Below, in pieces: positions 9,100-17,055 of a DNA stretch of 38,753 nucleotides. Every line of letters begins with the position of its first letter. Position 1 is the stretch's first letter. Under the pieces are notes generated by a model, which was given only the letters and a program-made list of their open reading frames with translations, searched no databases and was not told the origin of the DNA. The position numbers were made by a program, and so were the translations under genes. The stretch is from Micromonospora yasonensis (GTDB lineage Bacteria > Actinomycetota > Actinomycetes > Mycobacteriales > Micromonosporaceae), in contig NZ_JAPDPH010000048.1 in NCBI RefSeq assembly GCF_026013475.1, forward strand, positions 1-38,753. Reading direction: 5' to 3'.

Positions 9100-9960
9100 T
9101 CAGCTGGTGGTGCTCTCCCCGGCGCCGCGCTCCCGACCCAGGCTGGCCCGGATCTCGTCGAGCCGGGCGGCGGCCGCCGGGTCGGCAGCCGGCTGGGGCT
9201 GCCCCACGCCGGGCCGCTCCTGACGGCCGGCGAGCTGCTCGCCGGCCATGCTCGACCGGATCTGCTCCAGTCTCGCCGATCCGGCGGAGTCGAGCGTCGC
9301 CTTCTGGATCTCCAGCATCCGGCCCTCGACCGAGTTGCCGGCCAGCTCGGCCCGGCCCATCGCGTCGGCGTACCGGCGCTCGATGCGGTCCCGGACCTCG
9401 TTCAGCGACGGGGTGCTGCCGGGGGCGGTGAGCGAGGACATCGACTCCAGCGAGCGGGCCACGCTCTCCTGCATCTTGGCCTGCTCCAGCTGGCTGAGCA
9501 GCTTGGTGCGCTCGGCCAGCTTCTGCTGGAGGATCATCGAGTTGTTCTCGACCGCCTTGCGCGCCTGGGCCGCCGCGCCGAGCGCCTGGTCGTGCAGGGT
9601 CTTGAGGTCCTCGGTGGCCTGCTCGGCGGAGACCAGCTGGGTGGCGAGGAGTTGCGCGGACTGCTCGTACCGGCCCGCCTCGGCCTCGTCACCCCGACCG
9701 CGGGCCTGGTCGGCCAGCACCAGCGCCTGCCGGGCGTTCGCCTGGAGCTGCTCGACCTCGGTCATCTGCCGGGACAGCTTCATCTCGAGCTGGCGCTGGT
9801 TGCCGATCACCGCGGCCGCCTGCTGGACCAGCGCCTGGTGCTGCCGCTGGGCCTCCTCGATGGCCTGCTGGATCTGCACCTTCGGGTCGGCGTGCTCGTC
9901 GAGCTTCGCGCCGAAGAGCGCCATCAGGTATTTCCAACCCTTGACGAACGGGTTCGCCAT
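9100..9960 (-). CDS. pspA: PspA/IM30 family membrane-protecting protein
   Basis: The 286-residue product opens with an amphipathic helix ([20 protein letters not shown]) and then a long Gln/Glu/Ala-rich coiled coil typical of PspA/IM30, including [14 protein letters not shown] near residue 25. Proteins of this ESCRT-III-like superfamily form membrane-bound assemblies that stabilise a damaged cytoplasmic membrane. The length is above the usual 220-250: after about residue 225 a Pro/Gln/Ala-rich linker separates two copies of a short helix motif, [12 protein letters not shown] and [12 protein letters not shown]. It lies 173 bases after clgR and just before pspM. In mycobacteria ClgR activates this gene, and PspA binds ClgR to damp the response. 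The same feedback is likely here. Confidence 0.93.
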   Translation of the reverse strand: MANPFVKGWKYLMALFGAKLDEHADPKVQIQQAIEEAQRQHQALVQQAAAVIGNQRQLEMKLSRQMTEVEQLQANARQALVLADQARGRGDEAEAGRYEQSAQLLATQLVSAEQATEDLKTLHDQALGAAAQARKAVENNSMILQQKLAERTKLLSQLEQAKMQESVARSLESMSSLTAPGSTPSLNEVRDRIERRYADAMGRAELAGNSVEGRMLEIQKATLDSAGSARLEQIRSSMAGEQLAGRQERPGVGQPQPAADPAAAARLDEIRASLGRERGAGESTTS

Positions 9961-10133
9961 CTCCGCGTTGCCCCCTCAGTAGCGTCGCGTCGCCTCGACC
10001 GGGCCGGGCGGGGTCGACCGGTGGGTCGCGAGCCGTGCCTCCATCGTCTCAGGCGTACGCCGGCGTGGCACCTGGACGACCCTGGTCAACCGTACGCGGC
10101 GCTCGCCACCACGAACCACGTCGTGATCCGGGA

Positions 10134-10583
10134 TCAGGCGGCGCAGACCACGTCCCGGTCGGCGGGGCGGACCCGGGTGCTGCGCAGCGTCGCCTTGAGC
10201 GGCCCGTCCTGCCGGACCTGGACCGCCACCGACCCGTCGGAGGCGACCTGGCGGACACCCCGGTTGGTCGCCTTGCGGACCGCGGGCGGAGACACCCGGG
10301 CCGGCTGGACCGGCTCGTCGGGCACCGGCACCAGCACGTCCGGCATCTGCTCGGCCAGGGCGACCGTGTCGCTGACCTCGCGGAGCAACTCGGACAGGCG
10401 GGCGCCGAGCGCGTCGCAGATCGCGGCCAGCAGCTCGCTGGACGGCTCCTTCTGGCCGCGCTCGATCTCGGAGAGGTAGCCGAGGCTCACGTTGGCGGCG
10501 GAGGAGACCTCGCGGAGGGTGCGGTGCTGCCCCTGCCGGCGTGCCCGCAGAGCGTCACCGATCACCCGGCGTAGCAGGACCAT
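10134..10583 (-). CDS. clgR: ClgR-type XRE-family transcription activator
   Basis: The 149-residue protein has a Cro/CI-type helix-turn-helix at residues about 22-62 ([27 protein letters not shown]), the signature of ClgR/PopR regulators. ClgR activates clp protease, lon and, in mycobacteria, psp genes under envelope or proteotoxic stress. The protein ends ...VVCAA. A terminal Ala-Ala is the reported recognition tag by which ClpP destroys ClgR in Streptomyces, so the protein is probably unstable and accumulates when Clp is occupied by misfolded substrates. It is followed by pspA and pspM. Its own promoter probably lies in the 226-base gap upstream, which contains an inverted repeat. The ATG start is preceded by a GGGGGAGGT ribosome site. 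Confidence 0.92.
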   Translation of the reverse strand: MVLLRRVIGDALRARRQGQHRTLREVSSAANVSLGYLSEIERGQKEPSSELLAAICDALGARLSELLREVSDTVALAEQMPDVLVPVPDEPVQPARVSPPAVRKATNRGVRQVASDGSVAVQVRQDGPLKATLRSTRVRPADRDVVCAA

Positions 10584-10680
10584 CGCACCTCCCCCTCACG
10601 GGAACACCATCTCCGGCCGACCGTACCGCGCCGGACGCAGTCGGCCGCCCCCGACGCCGGCGTCGGCCGCCGGAGCCTTC

Positions 10681-10701
10681 CCGCAACCGTACCCGTTGCG
10701 G
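10681..10701. promoter_or_regulatory. inverted repeat upstream of clgR (possible operator)
   Basis: CCGCAAC and GTTGCGG form perfect 7-base arms around the 7-base spacer CGTACCC. The site is 98 bases upstream of the clgR start in a 226-base intergenic gap after cinA. It does not match the published ClgR box (GTTCGC-N5-GCG) exactly, so the binding protein is unknown. The rest of the gap (10584-10809) shows no open frame I can support. Confidence 0.4.
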
Positions 10702-10809
10702 GGCCCGCCGACATCCCGCCCCAGCCCTCGAATTGCGCGGTTCCGGCCACCGGAACCGTGCCGGGCCGGACGGGCGGCGCGCCCGCGGTCGGGCGTGTCG
10801 GGACCGGGT

Positions 10810-11391
10810 TCACCGTCGGCCGGCCCCGGCCGGGTCGGCGGCGTCGAGCGGACCGGTCACGGTCGGGTCCGCCGCCTCGGGCCCCCCGCTCGCGGCCGCG
10901 ATCCGGTCGGCGAGCAACCGCAGCGCCTCGATCACCGCGGCGCTGCGGATGTGGTCCCGGCCACCGTCCAGGTCCAGCCGGCGGACCGTGGTGCCCTCGG
11001 AGCCGGCGGCGGCGACGTACACCAGGCCGACCGGCTTGCCGTCCTGCGGTTCCGGTCCGGCCACGCCGGTGGTGGCCAGGCCCCAGTCGGCGCGGCAGCG
11101 GCGGCGGCCGCCCTCGGCGAGCGCGGCGGCCACGTCCGGATCGACCGGCCCGCGCTCCGCGAGCAGGTCCTCGGGTACGCCGGCCAGCTCCGACTTCAGC
11201 TCGGTGGCGTAGACCACCAGACCGCCCCGGTAGATGCCGCTCACCCCGGCGATCTCCACGATCGAGTTGGCCAGCGCCCCGCCGGTCAGCGACTCCACCG
11301 TCGCCAGGGTCTCGTGCCGTTCGTGCAGGCTGTGCACCACGAAGGCGGCCCGGCTCGCGTCGACCCGCTCGTGCGTCGCGTCCATCCCCAT
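10810..11391 (-). CDS. cinA: CinA C-terminal-domain protein (nicotinamide-nucleotide amidase, PncC type)
   Basis: This stand-alone CinA C-terminal domain (193 residues) belongs to the family that deamidates nicotinamide mononucleotide to nicotinate mononucleotide in the NAD salvage cycle. The active-site segment reads ATVESLTGG where the usual form is ATAESCTGG, so the catalytic Ser is kept but the neighbouring Cys is Leu. The downstream Tyr and Lys (VVYATELK) and the TTGVAGP motif are present. I chose the ATG at 11391 because GGGAAGGGG lies 8 bases before it. An ATG at 11430 and a GTG between them are in-frame alternatives, and the upstream ATG has its purine run immediately adjacent. About 25 extra residues rich in Ala, Asp and Pro follow the domain. 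It lies downstream of pgsA in the same direction. Confidence 0.88.
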   Translation of the reverse strand: MGMDATHERVDASRAAFVVHSLHERHETLATVESLTGGALANSIVEIAGVSGIYRGGLVVYATELKSELAGVPEDLLAERGPVDPDVAAALAEGGRRRCRADWGLATTGVAGPEPQDGKPVGLVYVAAAGSEGTTVRRLDLDGGRDHIRSAAVIEALRLLADRIAAASGGPEAADPTVTGPLDAADPAGAGRR

Positions 11392-11460
11392 GGTCAACAC
11401 CCCTTCCCCGGCCGCCCCCGGCCTACTCATCCTTCCAGCCGGAGCTCCGAGCGGGTCGCG

Positions 11461-12093
11461 TCAGGGGGTGGGGCGGCGCAGCCGGAGGGCCTGGACGATG
11501 TAATCGAAACCGGTGACCACGGTGACCACCACCGCCGCCCCCATGATCCACGGGCCGACCACGGCCAGCGCGGCGGGCATCGGCAAGAGGTACCAGGTGA
11601 TGGCGAGGATCTGGAGGGCTGTCTTGATCTTGCCGCCCCGGCTGGCGGCGATGACGCCGTGCCGGATGACCCAGAACCGCAGTGCGGTGATGCCCAGCTC
11701 ACGGGCGAGGATCACCGCGGTCACCCACCAGGGCAGCCGGTCGTAGACGGAGAGCAGCACGAGCGCGGCGCCGGTGAGCGCCTTGTCGGCGATCGGATCG
11801 GCGACCTTGCCCAGCGCGGTGACCAGCGAGAACCGGCGGGCGATCCAGCCGTCCACCAGGTCGGTGACCGAGGCGACCACGAAGATCAGGCAGGCGGCCA
11901 GCTGCCAGCCGGCGTGGATCATCCCGGAGGCGACCACCGTGACGGCGAACACCGGCACCAGCACCAGCCGTACCGCGGTCAGCACGTTCGCCGCGTTGAG
12001 CAGGGGTACCCGGGCCGCCACCGTCGACTCCGCCCCGGTCATGTCCGGCACCGCACCACGTGGCTCCCCCGCTCCGTCCGGGCCCGTCGTCAC
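11461..12093 (-). CDS. pgsA: CDP-diacylglycerol-glycerol-3-phosphate 3-phosphatidyltransferase (PgsA)
   Basis: The 210-residue integral membrane enzyme transfers phosphatidyl from CDP-diacylglycerol to glycerol 3-phosphate, the committed step to phosphatidylglycerol and cardiolipin. The CDP-alcohol phosphotransferase signature DG-x2-AR-x8-G-x3-D-x3-D is clear in [20 protein letters not shown] followed by ADPIAD. Four to six hydrophobic segments follow the family pattern, and the N-terminal 25 residues are a soluble extension. The ATG overlaps the rimO stop by four bases (ATGA), so the two are translationally coupled. The gene corresponds to mycobacterial pgsA3 (Rv2746c), which also lies just upstream of clgR. 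Assignment to PgsA rather than another CDP-alcohol transferase rests on this synteny and the sequence. Confidence 0.9.
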   Translation of the reverse strand: MTTGPDGAGEPRGAVPDMTGAESTVAARVPLLNAANVLTAVRLVLVPVFAVTVVASGMIHAGWQLAACLIFVVASVTDLVDGWIARRFSLVTALGKVADPIADKALTGAALVLLSVYDRLPWWVTAVILARELGITALRFWVIRHGVIAASRGGKIKTALQILAITWYLLPMPAALAVVGPWIMGAAVVVTVVTGFDYIVQALRLRRPTP

Positions 12094-13589
12094 CGTGCCG
12101 CGCCGGGCGCCGCCGAGATCATCTCATCCGGCACCGCGACCAGGTCGACACCCTCGGTCGCGGTGACCGTGGCGCGGACCAGATCGCCGGGGCGCAGCGC
12201 GGCCAGGTCGACCCCGCCGTCCGCCGGCGCGACCAGGGTGGTCGAACCGTCGACCTCGGGCGCCTGGTGGGCCGCCCGCCCCTCGACCACGCCGTCGGTG
12301 ACCGAGTCGACCAGCACCTCGACCGTCGAGCCGAGCCGCTCCTCGGCCCGCTGCGAGCAGAGCTCGTCGGCGAGCGCGGCGAGCTTGTCGTACCGCCGCT
12401 TGATGGTGGCGGCGCTGACCTTGCCGGGCAGGCCGGCGGCCTCGGTGCCGTCCTCGTCGCTGTAGTCGAACACGCCGATCGCGTCCAGCCGCGCCTCGGT
12501 CAGGAACCGGACCAGCTCGTTGACGTCCTGCCGGGTCTCGCCGGGGAAGCCGACGATGAAGTTGCTGCGCGCGCCCGCCTCCGGGGCCAGGGCCCGGGCG
12601 GAGGCGAGCAGCTCCAGGAAGCGGTCGGTGGAGCCGAACCGGCGCATCCGGCGCAGCACCGGCTCGCTGGAGTGCTGGAAGGACAGGTCGAAGTACGGTG
12701 CCACACCGGGCGTCGTGGCGATCACCTCGACCAGGCCGGGCCGGGTCTCGGCGGGCTGCAGGTAGCTGGCCCGGACCCGGACGATCCCGTCGATGGCGGC
12801 GAGCTGCGGCAGCAGCTTCTCCAGCGCGCGAGGGTCACCCAGGTCCTTGCCGTACGAGGTGGAGTTCTCGCTGACCAGCACCAGCTCGCGGACGCCGGTC
12901 TTGGCCAGCCACTCCGCCTCGGCGAGCAGCTCGTCCGGCGTACGCGAGACGAACGCCCCACGGAACGCCGGGATGGCGCAGAACGCGCAGCGCCGGTCGC
13001 AGCCGCTGGCCAGCTTGAGCGAGGCGACCGGTCCGGTGTCGAGCCGGTGCCGCAGCACCTGCCGCAGGTGCGCCGGGGTGTGCGCGTCGGTCTCGGCGGC
13101 CACCCGGGTCGGGGTGCCGTGCCCGGGCAGGGACACCGCCGCCTCCCGCCGCTTCACCGGGGTGAGCGGCAGCAGCTCACGACGGTCCCGCGGGGTGTGC
13201 GCGTCGATCGCCTCGCCGGCGACGACCGCGTTCAGCCGCGCGGAGATGTCCGGGTAGTCGTCGAAGCTCAGCACCGCCTGCGCCTCGGGCAGGCTGTCGG
13301 CCAGCTCACGGCCGTACCGCTCGGCCATGCAGCCGGCGGCGACCACCTTCGCACCGGTGTCGGCGGCGGCGAGCAGCGTCTGGATCGAGTCCTGCTTGGC
13401 CTTCTCCACGAAGCCGCAGGTGTTCACGACCACCACGTCGGCGCCCTCGCCGTCGGTGGTCACCTGCCAGCCGTCGGCGTGCAGCCGGGCGGCCAACTCC
13501 TCCGAGTCGACCTCGTTACGGGCACAGCCCAGAGTCAGCAGCGCGACCCGACGGCCGTCGGCGTGAGAAGAGGAGGTGGCAGACACCAT
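12090..13589 (-). CDS. rimO: ribosomal protein S12 methylthiotransferase RimO
   Basis: The 499-residue radical-SAM enzyme adds a methylthio group to the conserved Asp of ribosomal protein S12. The N-terminal UPF0004 domain carries three Cys of an auxiliary 4Fe-4S cluster: [12 protein letters not shown] (C22), [13 protein letters not shown] and AGCMAERYG. The radical-SAM cluster is CDRRCAFC within [16 protein letters not shown], and a TRAM domain occupies the last 70 residues. The LGCARN and NTCGFV forms are typical of RimO rather than MiaB. The reading frame stays open far upstream, but homology begins at the [20 protein letters not shown] start chosen here. The stop overlaps pgsA by four bases, placing it first in the rimO-pgsA-cinA-clgR-pspA-pspM run. 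Confidence 0.95.
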   Translation of the reverse strand: MVSATSSSHADGRRVALLTLGCARNEVDSEELAARLHADGWQVTTDGEGADVVVVNTCGFVEKAKQDSIQTLLAAADTGAKVVAAGCMAERYGRELADSLPEAQAVLSFDDYPDISARLNAVVAGEAIDAHTPRDRRELLPLTPVKRREAAVSLPGHGTPTRVAAETDAHTPAHLRQVLRHRLDTGPVASLKLASGCDRRCAFCAIPAFRGAFVSRTPDELLAEAEWLAKTGVRELVLVSENSTSYGKDLGDPRALEKLLPQLAAIDGIVRVRASYLQPAETRPGLVEVIATTPGVAPYFDLSFQHSSEPVLRRMRRFGSTDRFLELLASARALAPEAGARSNFIVGFPGETRQDVNELVRFLTEARLDAIGVFDYSDEDGTEAAGLPGKVSAATIKRRYDKLAALADELCSQRAEERLGSTVEVLVDSVTDGVVEGRAAHQAPEVDGSTTLVAPADGGVDLAALRPGDLVRATVTATEGVDLVAVPDEMISAAPGAAR

Positions 13590-13639
13590 CCGAGGGTACC
13601 GGGCCGCGCCGGGAACCCACGACGGCCGCCCGGGCCGCG

Positions 13640-14572
13640 TCAGGGGGTGGTCGCGCCCACGCGGGCCAGGCGGTCGAGCAGGAAGACCTCGGTGCCGGCC
13701 AGGCCGGTGGAGCAGAAGACCGAGATCTGGTCCGCGGCGGTCCGGCCGGGGACCGCGCCCGCCAGCACCGCGCCCAGCTCGCGCAGCCGACCGGCGTACG
13801 GCTCGACGGCGGCCAGCATCGGCGGGGCGTACGCGGCGGCCTGCGCCGGCGAGTCGGTGACCAGCACCTCGGCGGCGTCCAGCAGGTCGGGGCCGAACTC
13901 GTGCCGATTGACCTGCTTGAAACCGACGGTGTTGACGTGGGTGCCCGGGGCGAGGTCGGCCGCGTCGAGCACCGGGGTGGTGCTGGTGGTGGCGAGCACC
14001 ACCACGTCCCGGTGCCGGACCGCCTCGGCGGCCGAGCCGACCGCGCGGGCGGGCACGCCCAGCTCGGCGCGGACCCGGGCGGCGAACGCCTCCCGGCGGG
14101 CCGCCGAGCGGCTGTGCACGGTCACCTCGCGCAGCGGGCGGACCGCGGCGGCGGCCCAGACCTGGGTCCACGCCTGCCGACCGGAGCCGACCACGCCGAG
14201 GGTGCCCGCGTCCGGGCGGGCCAGGGCGTCGATGGCCACCCCGCCCAGTCCCCCGGTACGCCGGGAGCCCAGTTCCTCGCCGACCGCGATGGCGCGTACC
14301 GCACCGGTCCGGGCGTCGTGCAGCACGACCAGTTGCCCGCTCTCCGGGTGCCCGAAGGTGTCGTACGACCGGAAGCCGTACCACTCGCCGACGAGGTGGC
14401 CGGCGGTGAGCACCATCCGGCCGCCGCCGAGCGGGGCGGACGCCCGGGGCGGGGCGATCAGCCGGCCCTCGTACGCGGCCAGCAGGGCGTCCCGCATGGC
14501 GGCGACGGTGAGCGGGGCGTCCACGGCGGCGGCGACGTCCTCGTCGGCGAAGAGCGCGGTCATGACCACCAT
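13640..14572 (-). CDS. ornithine cyclodeaminase / mu-crystallin family protein
   Basis: The 310-residue protein has the fold of the ornithine cyclodeaminase/mu-crystallin/alanine dehydrogenase family. The Rossmann nucleotide-binding loop is [12 protein letters not shown] at about residue 127. The N-terminal substrate domain contains [10 protein letters not shown], and a RTGG segment replaces the usual RTAA. The family includes ornithine cyclodeaminase (ornithine to proline plus ammonia), ketimine reductases and N-alkyl amino-acid synthases, so the substrate cannot be fixed from sequence. The start lies at either of two ATGs nine bases apart (14572 or 14563). It is divergent from the Gdx-type exporter gene and may share its control region. 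A link between arginine/ornithine breakdown and guanidine export is possible but is only an inference from position. Confidence 0.85.
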   Translation of the reverse strand: MVVMTALFADEDVAAAVDAPLTVAAMRDALLAAYEGRLIAPPRASAPLGGGRMVLTAGHLVGEWYGFRSYDTFGHPESGQLVVLHDARTGAVRAIAVGEELGSRRTGGLGGVAIDALARPDAGTLGVVGSGRQAWTQVWAAAAVRPLREVTVHSRSAARREAFAARVRAELGVPARAVGSAAEAVRHRDVVVLATTSTTPVLDAADLAPGTHVNTVGFKQVNRHEFGPDLLDAAEVLVTDSPAQAAAYAPPMLAAVEPYAGRLRELGAVLAGAVPGRTAADQISVFCSTGLAGTEVFLLDRLARVGATTP

Positions 14573-14611
14573 CGTGCAACCTGAAGTTCGCGTGAACTCC
14601 AGCGATGGTGG
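14566..14611. promoter_or_regulatory. nested inverted repeat over the cyclodeaminase start (possible operator)
   Basis: Perfect 9-base outer arms (CCACCATCG and CGATGGTGG) enclose an inner dyad AGTTC-GCGT-GAACT. The left arm covers the upstream ATG of the cyclodeaminase gene. It could be an operator for a dimeric regulator of the divergent pair. The outer arms also let the cyclodeaminase transcript fold over its own start. The inner dyad somewhat resembles MerR-family sites, but no MerR gene is nearby. Confidence 0.45.
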
Positions 14612-14675
14612 CCTTTCTCACCGCGCGGGTCCCCCCGGCGGCGGTGCTAGCCTCGGCATCGGCGGCTCTGCCGCC

Positions 14676-14716
14676 CCGGACGAGTGGTGGGCGTACCCGG
14701 TCAGGCCAAGACGCCC
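14676..14716 (+). ncRNA. guanidine-III (ykkC-III) riboswitch aptamer
   Basis: The segment begins CCGGACGAG, continues GGGCGTACCCGGTCAGG and ends CAAGACGCCC. This matches the guanidine-III aptamer in order and spacing as I remember it from the Thermobifida/actinobacterial type sequence. GGGCGT (14689-14694) pairs with ACGCCC (14711-14716), and CCGG (14676-14679) pairs with CCGG (14697-14700), giving the expected H-type pseudoknot. The helix differs from the type sequence by paired changes, which supports real structure. It lies 57 bases before a Gdx/SugE-type exporter gene, the classic guanidine-III target. Guanidinium binding should turn the exporter on. Confidence 0.88.
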
Positions 14717-14731
14717 CGTGTGACCGCCCGT

Positions 14732-14749
14732 CCCGGCCGCCCGGCCGGG
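14732..14749 (+). promoter_or_regulatory. GC-rich hairpin between riboswitch and exporter start
   Basis: CCCGGCC and GGCCGGG arms flank a GCCC loop. It sits between the guanidine-III aptamer and the AGAGGTG ribosome site of the exporter, so it may be part of the expression platform. No T-run follows, which favours translational rather than termination control. Confidence 0.45.
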
Positions 14750-14773
14750 CCCACCCCGTCAGAGGTGACCGTC

Positions 14774-15088
14774 ATGGCCTGGATCGTGCTGGTGCTCTCC
14801 GGACTGCTGGAGACCGTGTGGGCTATCGCCCTCGACCGCAGCGCCGGCTTCAGCCGCCCCCTCCCCTCCACCGTCTTCGCCGTCTCGCTGGTGGCGAGCA
14901 TGGCCGGCCTGGCGTACGCGCTGCGCGACATCCCAGTCGGCACCGGTTACGTGGTCTGGGTCGGCATCGGCGCGGTCGGCACCGCGCTGGTCGGCATGCT
15001 CGCGCTGCACGAGCCGGCCACCCTCCCCCGGATCGGGTGCCTGTCGCTCGTGGTCGCCGGCGTGGTCGGGCTCAAGGTCTTCCACTGA
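14774..15088 (+). CDS. sugE: SMR-family guanidinium exporter (Gdx/SugE type)
   Basis: The 104-residue protein has four TM segments and the small-multidrug-resistance signature: a membrane-embedded Glu in the first helix (SGLLETVWAIALDRSAG, E13). The WAIALD(R/K) form and the GTGYVVWVGIGAVGTALVG helix are typical of the Gdx/SugE subgroup, which exports guanidinium in exchange for protons, rather than the EmrE-type drug pumps. The guanidine-III aptamer upstream independently supports guanidinium as the physiological substrate. These proteins work as antiparallel homodimers, so one gene is enough. The ATG follows an AGAGGTG site by six bases. The ornithine-cyclodeaminase-like gene is divergent. 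Confidence 0.93.
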   Translation: MAWIVLVLSGLLETVWAIALDRSAGFSRPLPSTVFAVSLVASMAGLAYALRDIPVGTGYVVWVGIGAVGTALVGMLALHEPATLPRIGCLSLVVAGVVGLKVFH

Positions 15089-15183
15089 CGGCCCGGAAGC
15101 GGCACCGCCGTCCGGTTTGATGGCGGGTGCGTGGCGGGTAGTCAGCCCTCACCCAGCCGAGGGCTCACCCAACGGAGGACACC

Positions 15184-15429
15184 ATGGCCGACATCCACGC
15201 CACCGCCCGCCCGCGCAGCAATGCCGCGCGCATCTGCACGATTCTCGCGTTCGTCTTCGCCGTCATCGCGATCTTCTTCCTGCCGCCACTGTTCGGCCTG
15301 GTCGGGCTGGTGCTCGGCATCGTCGGCGCGGTGCTCGGCGACAAGCCGCTGGGCTGGTACGCCGCCGCCGCCAGCGTGGTCGGCGCCATCCTCGGCATGA
15401 TCATCAGCTACGCCATCCTGAACTCCTGA
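15184..15429 (+). CDS. small two-TM membrane protein (DUF4190-like)
   Basis: The 81-residue protein has a short polar N-terminus with basic residues (RPRSN) and two hydrophobic segments at about 17-50 and 58-79, separated by GDKPLGWYAAA. A GGAGG site seven bases before ATG marks the start. The Gly-rich TM hairpin with a GLVGLVLGIVGAVLG pattern resembles DUF4190-type small membrane proteins, which are common and uncharacterised in actinobacteria. It is 95 bases after the exporter gene on the same strand, with its own strong ribosome site, and converges on the MFS gene. I cannot assign a function. Confidence 0.8.
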   Translation: MADIHATARPRSNAARICTILAFVFAVIAIFFLPPLFGLVGLVLGIVGAVLGDKPLGWYAAAASVVGAILGMIISYAILNS

Positions 15430-15443
15430 CCGCCCGTACGCCC

Positions 15444-15476
15444 CGAGGGCCCGCCGGCGCTCCGGCAGGGCCCTCG
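15444..15476. terminator. bidirectional terminator-like hairpin between convergent genes
   Basis: CGAGGGCCC and GGGCCCTCG form perfect 9-base arms, with an inner GCCGG/CCGGC stem and one bulge. It lies 15 bases after the small membrane protein and 51 bases before the end of the MFS gene, where both transcripts should stop. Confidence 0.65.
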
Positions 15477-15526
15477 TCGCGGTTCTCTTCCCGGCGGCGC
15501 GGTCGGCGCCGCCCGAGGCCTGGCGG

Positions 15527-16954
15527 CTAGTGCAGGCGCACCGGCGCATTGGCCGGTGGTCGGCCGGCCGGCACCAGGACCAGCGCCACCAGCGCGGCCA
15601 GGGCAGCCGCGACCGCGCTGAAGCCGAAGGCGTGCGTGAACCCGGTGGCCACCACGCCACCGGAGGCCAGACTCGCGGCGGCGACCGTGGAGACGACCGC
15701 CACGCCGACCGAACCGCCGAGTTCGTGGAAGGTGTTGACGATGCCCGAGGTGAGCCCGGCCGCCCCGGGTGCCACGTCGGCGAGCGCGGTGGTGGTGGCC
15801 GCCACGAAGGTTGCCCCCAGCCCGGCCGCGGCGACGCTGATCCCGATGACCACCGACCCGGACGCCGGCCCCAGGGCGGGGAACGCGGCTCCCAGCGCGG
15901 CGATCGCGAGTCCCACGGCGGCCGTCGCCCGGGGACCGAGGTGGCCGACCCCGTGGCTGGCCCCGTGGGCGCCGACGATGGTGCCGAGCGCGACCGGCAG
16001 GAAGAGCAGCCCGGTGGTCAGCGCGCCGTGTCCGCGCACCTGCTGCAGATAGAACGACCCGAGGAAGAAGCTCGCGATCAACAGCCCGGTCGCCACCAGC
16101 ATCAGGAACGCACCCGCGGCGACCCGGCGGCGGGCGAGGATGGCGAGGTCCACCAGCGGCGCCCGGACGGCCCGTTCGATCACCACGAAAGCCGCGTAGA
16201 GCGCCGCGGCGACCGCAAGCGGGCCGAGAGTGGACCCGGCGGTCCAGCCGTGGTCTCCGGCGTTGATCAGCGCGTAGAGCGCCGCCGCGGTGGCGAGCGT
16301 GACGGTGAGCGCCCCGGGCAGGTCCAGCTTCCGATCCGCGCCGCGTGGGCCCGGCCCCGGCACGACGACGGGCAGCAGGGCGAGCACGGCGAGCCCGATC
16401 GGCACGTTGACGTAGAAGATCCATTTCCAGCCCGGGCCGGCGGTGAGCAGGCCACCGAGCAGCACACCGACGGCCGCGCCGGTGCCGCCCAGGGCGCCCC
16501 AGACGCCCAGCGCCCGGTGCCGTTCCGCGCCGTGGAACAGCGCCGTGACCAGGGAGAGCGCGGCGGGAGAGAGCAGCGCGGCGCCGACGCCCTGACCGAT
16601 CCGGCCGCCGATGAGCATCGCGGCGTTGACCGACAGCCCCGCCACCAGCGACGACGCGGTGAAGAGCGCCAGGCCGGCGAGGACGGTCCGGCGGGCGTGG
16701 AACAGGTCGGCGGCACGCCCACCGAGGAGCATCAGACCGCCGAAGACCAGGGTGTACGCGGCGACGACCCAGGTCAGTGCCGCGCGGTCGAGACCGAGGT
16801 CGGTACCGATGCTCGGCAGCGCGATGGTGACCACGGTGACGTCGAGGATGAGCATGAACTGGGCGAGGCTGAGCAGCGCCAGCGCCCGCCACCGGCGCGG
16901 GAAGGGCTGGGCCGGCGTGACGGTGTGCGGTGGCGATGTGACGTGGGCGTTCAT
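15527..16954 (-). CDS. MFS drug exporter, DHA2 (14-TM) family
   Basis: The 475-residue proton-driven exporter belongs to the DHA2 family. Motif D1-like LDVTVVTIALPSI follows the first TM; motif A is GGRAADLFHARR between TM2 and TM3; GGRIGQGVGAALLSPAAL is the TM4 segment; and motif C is visible as GALGGTGAAVGVLLGGLL in TM5. About 14 hydrophobic segments can be counted. The ATG at 16954 is chosen because a GGGAG site lies seven bases upstream; an in-frame start at 16993 would add 13 residues without a ribosome site. It is divergent from a TetR gene with two palindromes between them, a classic repressor-exporter pair. The substrate cannot be predicted, but resistance to an antibiotic or self-made metabolite is likely. 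Confidence 0.92.
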   Translation of the reverse strand: MNAHVTSPPHTVTPAQPFPRRWRALALLSLAQFMLILDVTVVTIALPSIGTDLGLDRAALTWVVAAYTLVFGGLMLLGGRAADLFHARRTVLAGLALFTASSLVAGLSVNAAMLIGGRIGQGVGAALLSPAALSLVTALFHGAERHRALGVWGALGGTGAAVGVLLGGLLTAGPGWKWIFYVNVPIGLAVLALLPVVVPGPGPRGADRKLDLPGALTVTLATAAALYALINAGDHGWTAGSTLGPLAVAAALYAAFVVIERAVRAPLVDLAILARRRVAAGAFLMLVATGLLIASFFLGSFYLQQVRGHGALTTGLLFLPVALGTIVGAHGASHGVGHLGPRATAAVGLAIAALGAAFPALGPASGSVVIGISVAAAGLGATFVAATTTALADVAPGAAGLTSGIVNTFHELGGSVGVAVVSTVAAASLASGGVVATGFTHAFGFSAVAAALAALVALVLVPAGRPPANAPVRLH

Positions 16955-17018
16955 GTGGTGGCTCCCGTACCGGACGGTGGGCAGGCCGGGCAAGGTCGTC
17001 CCGTCCGGCCAGGTAAAT

Positions 17019-17034
17019 TGAACATGCGTGTACG
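17019..17034. promoter_or_regulatory. TetR operator candidate O1 (imperfect palindrome)
   Basis: TGAACATGCGTGTACG is an imperfect version of the perfect palindrome at 17056-17071, with the same TGAACA...TGT pattern. The centres are 37 bases apart, in the divergent promoter region of the MFS and TetR genes. The TetR product is the expected ligand. Confidence 0.55.
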
Positions 17035-17055
17035 ACTTACCGGCTCACGGTAACC

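Noticed and set aside
10584..10809. A ClgR box in the clgR promoter
   Set aside because: No exact GTTCGC-N5-GCG was found; near matches can occur by chance in such GC-rich DNA.
13590..14621. N-terminal extension of rimO through the cyclodeaminase gene
   Set aside because: RimO homology starts at the MVSATSSS methionine, and the upstream frame is low-complexity and antisense to nothing conserved.
14641..14656. A TAGCCT -10 element before the guanidine riboswitch
   Set aside because: No credible -35 at the right distance, so the promoter could not be supported.
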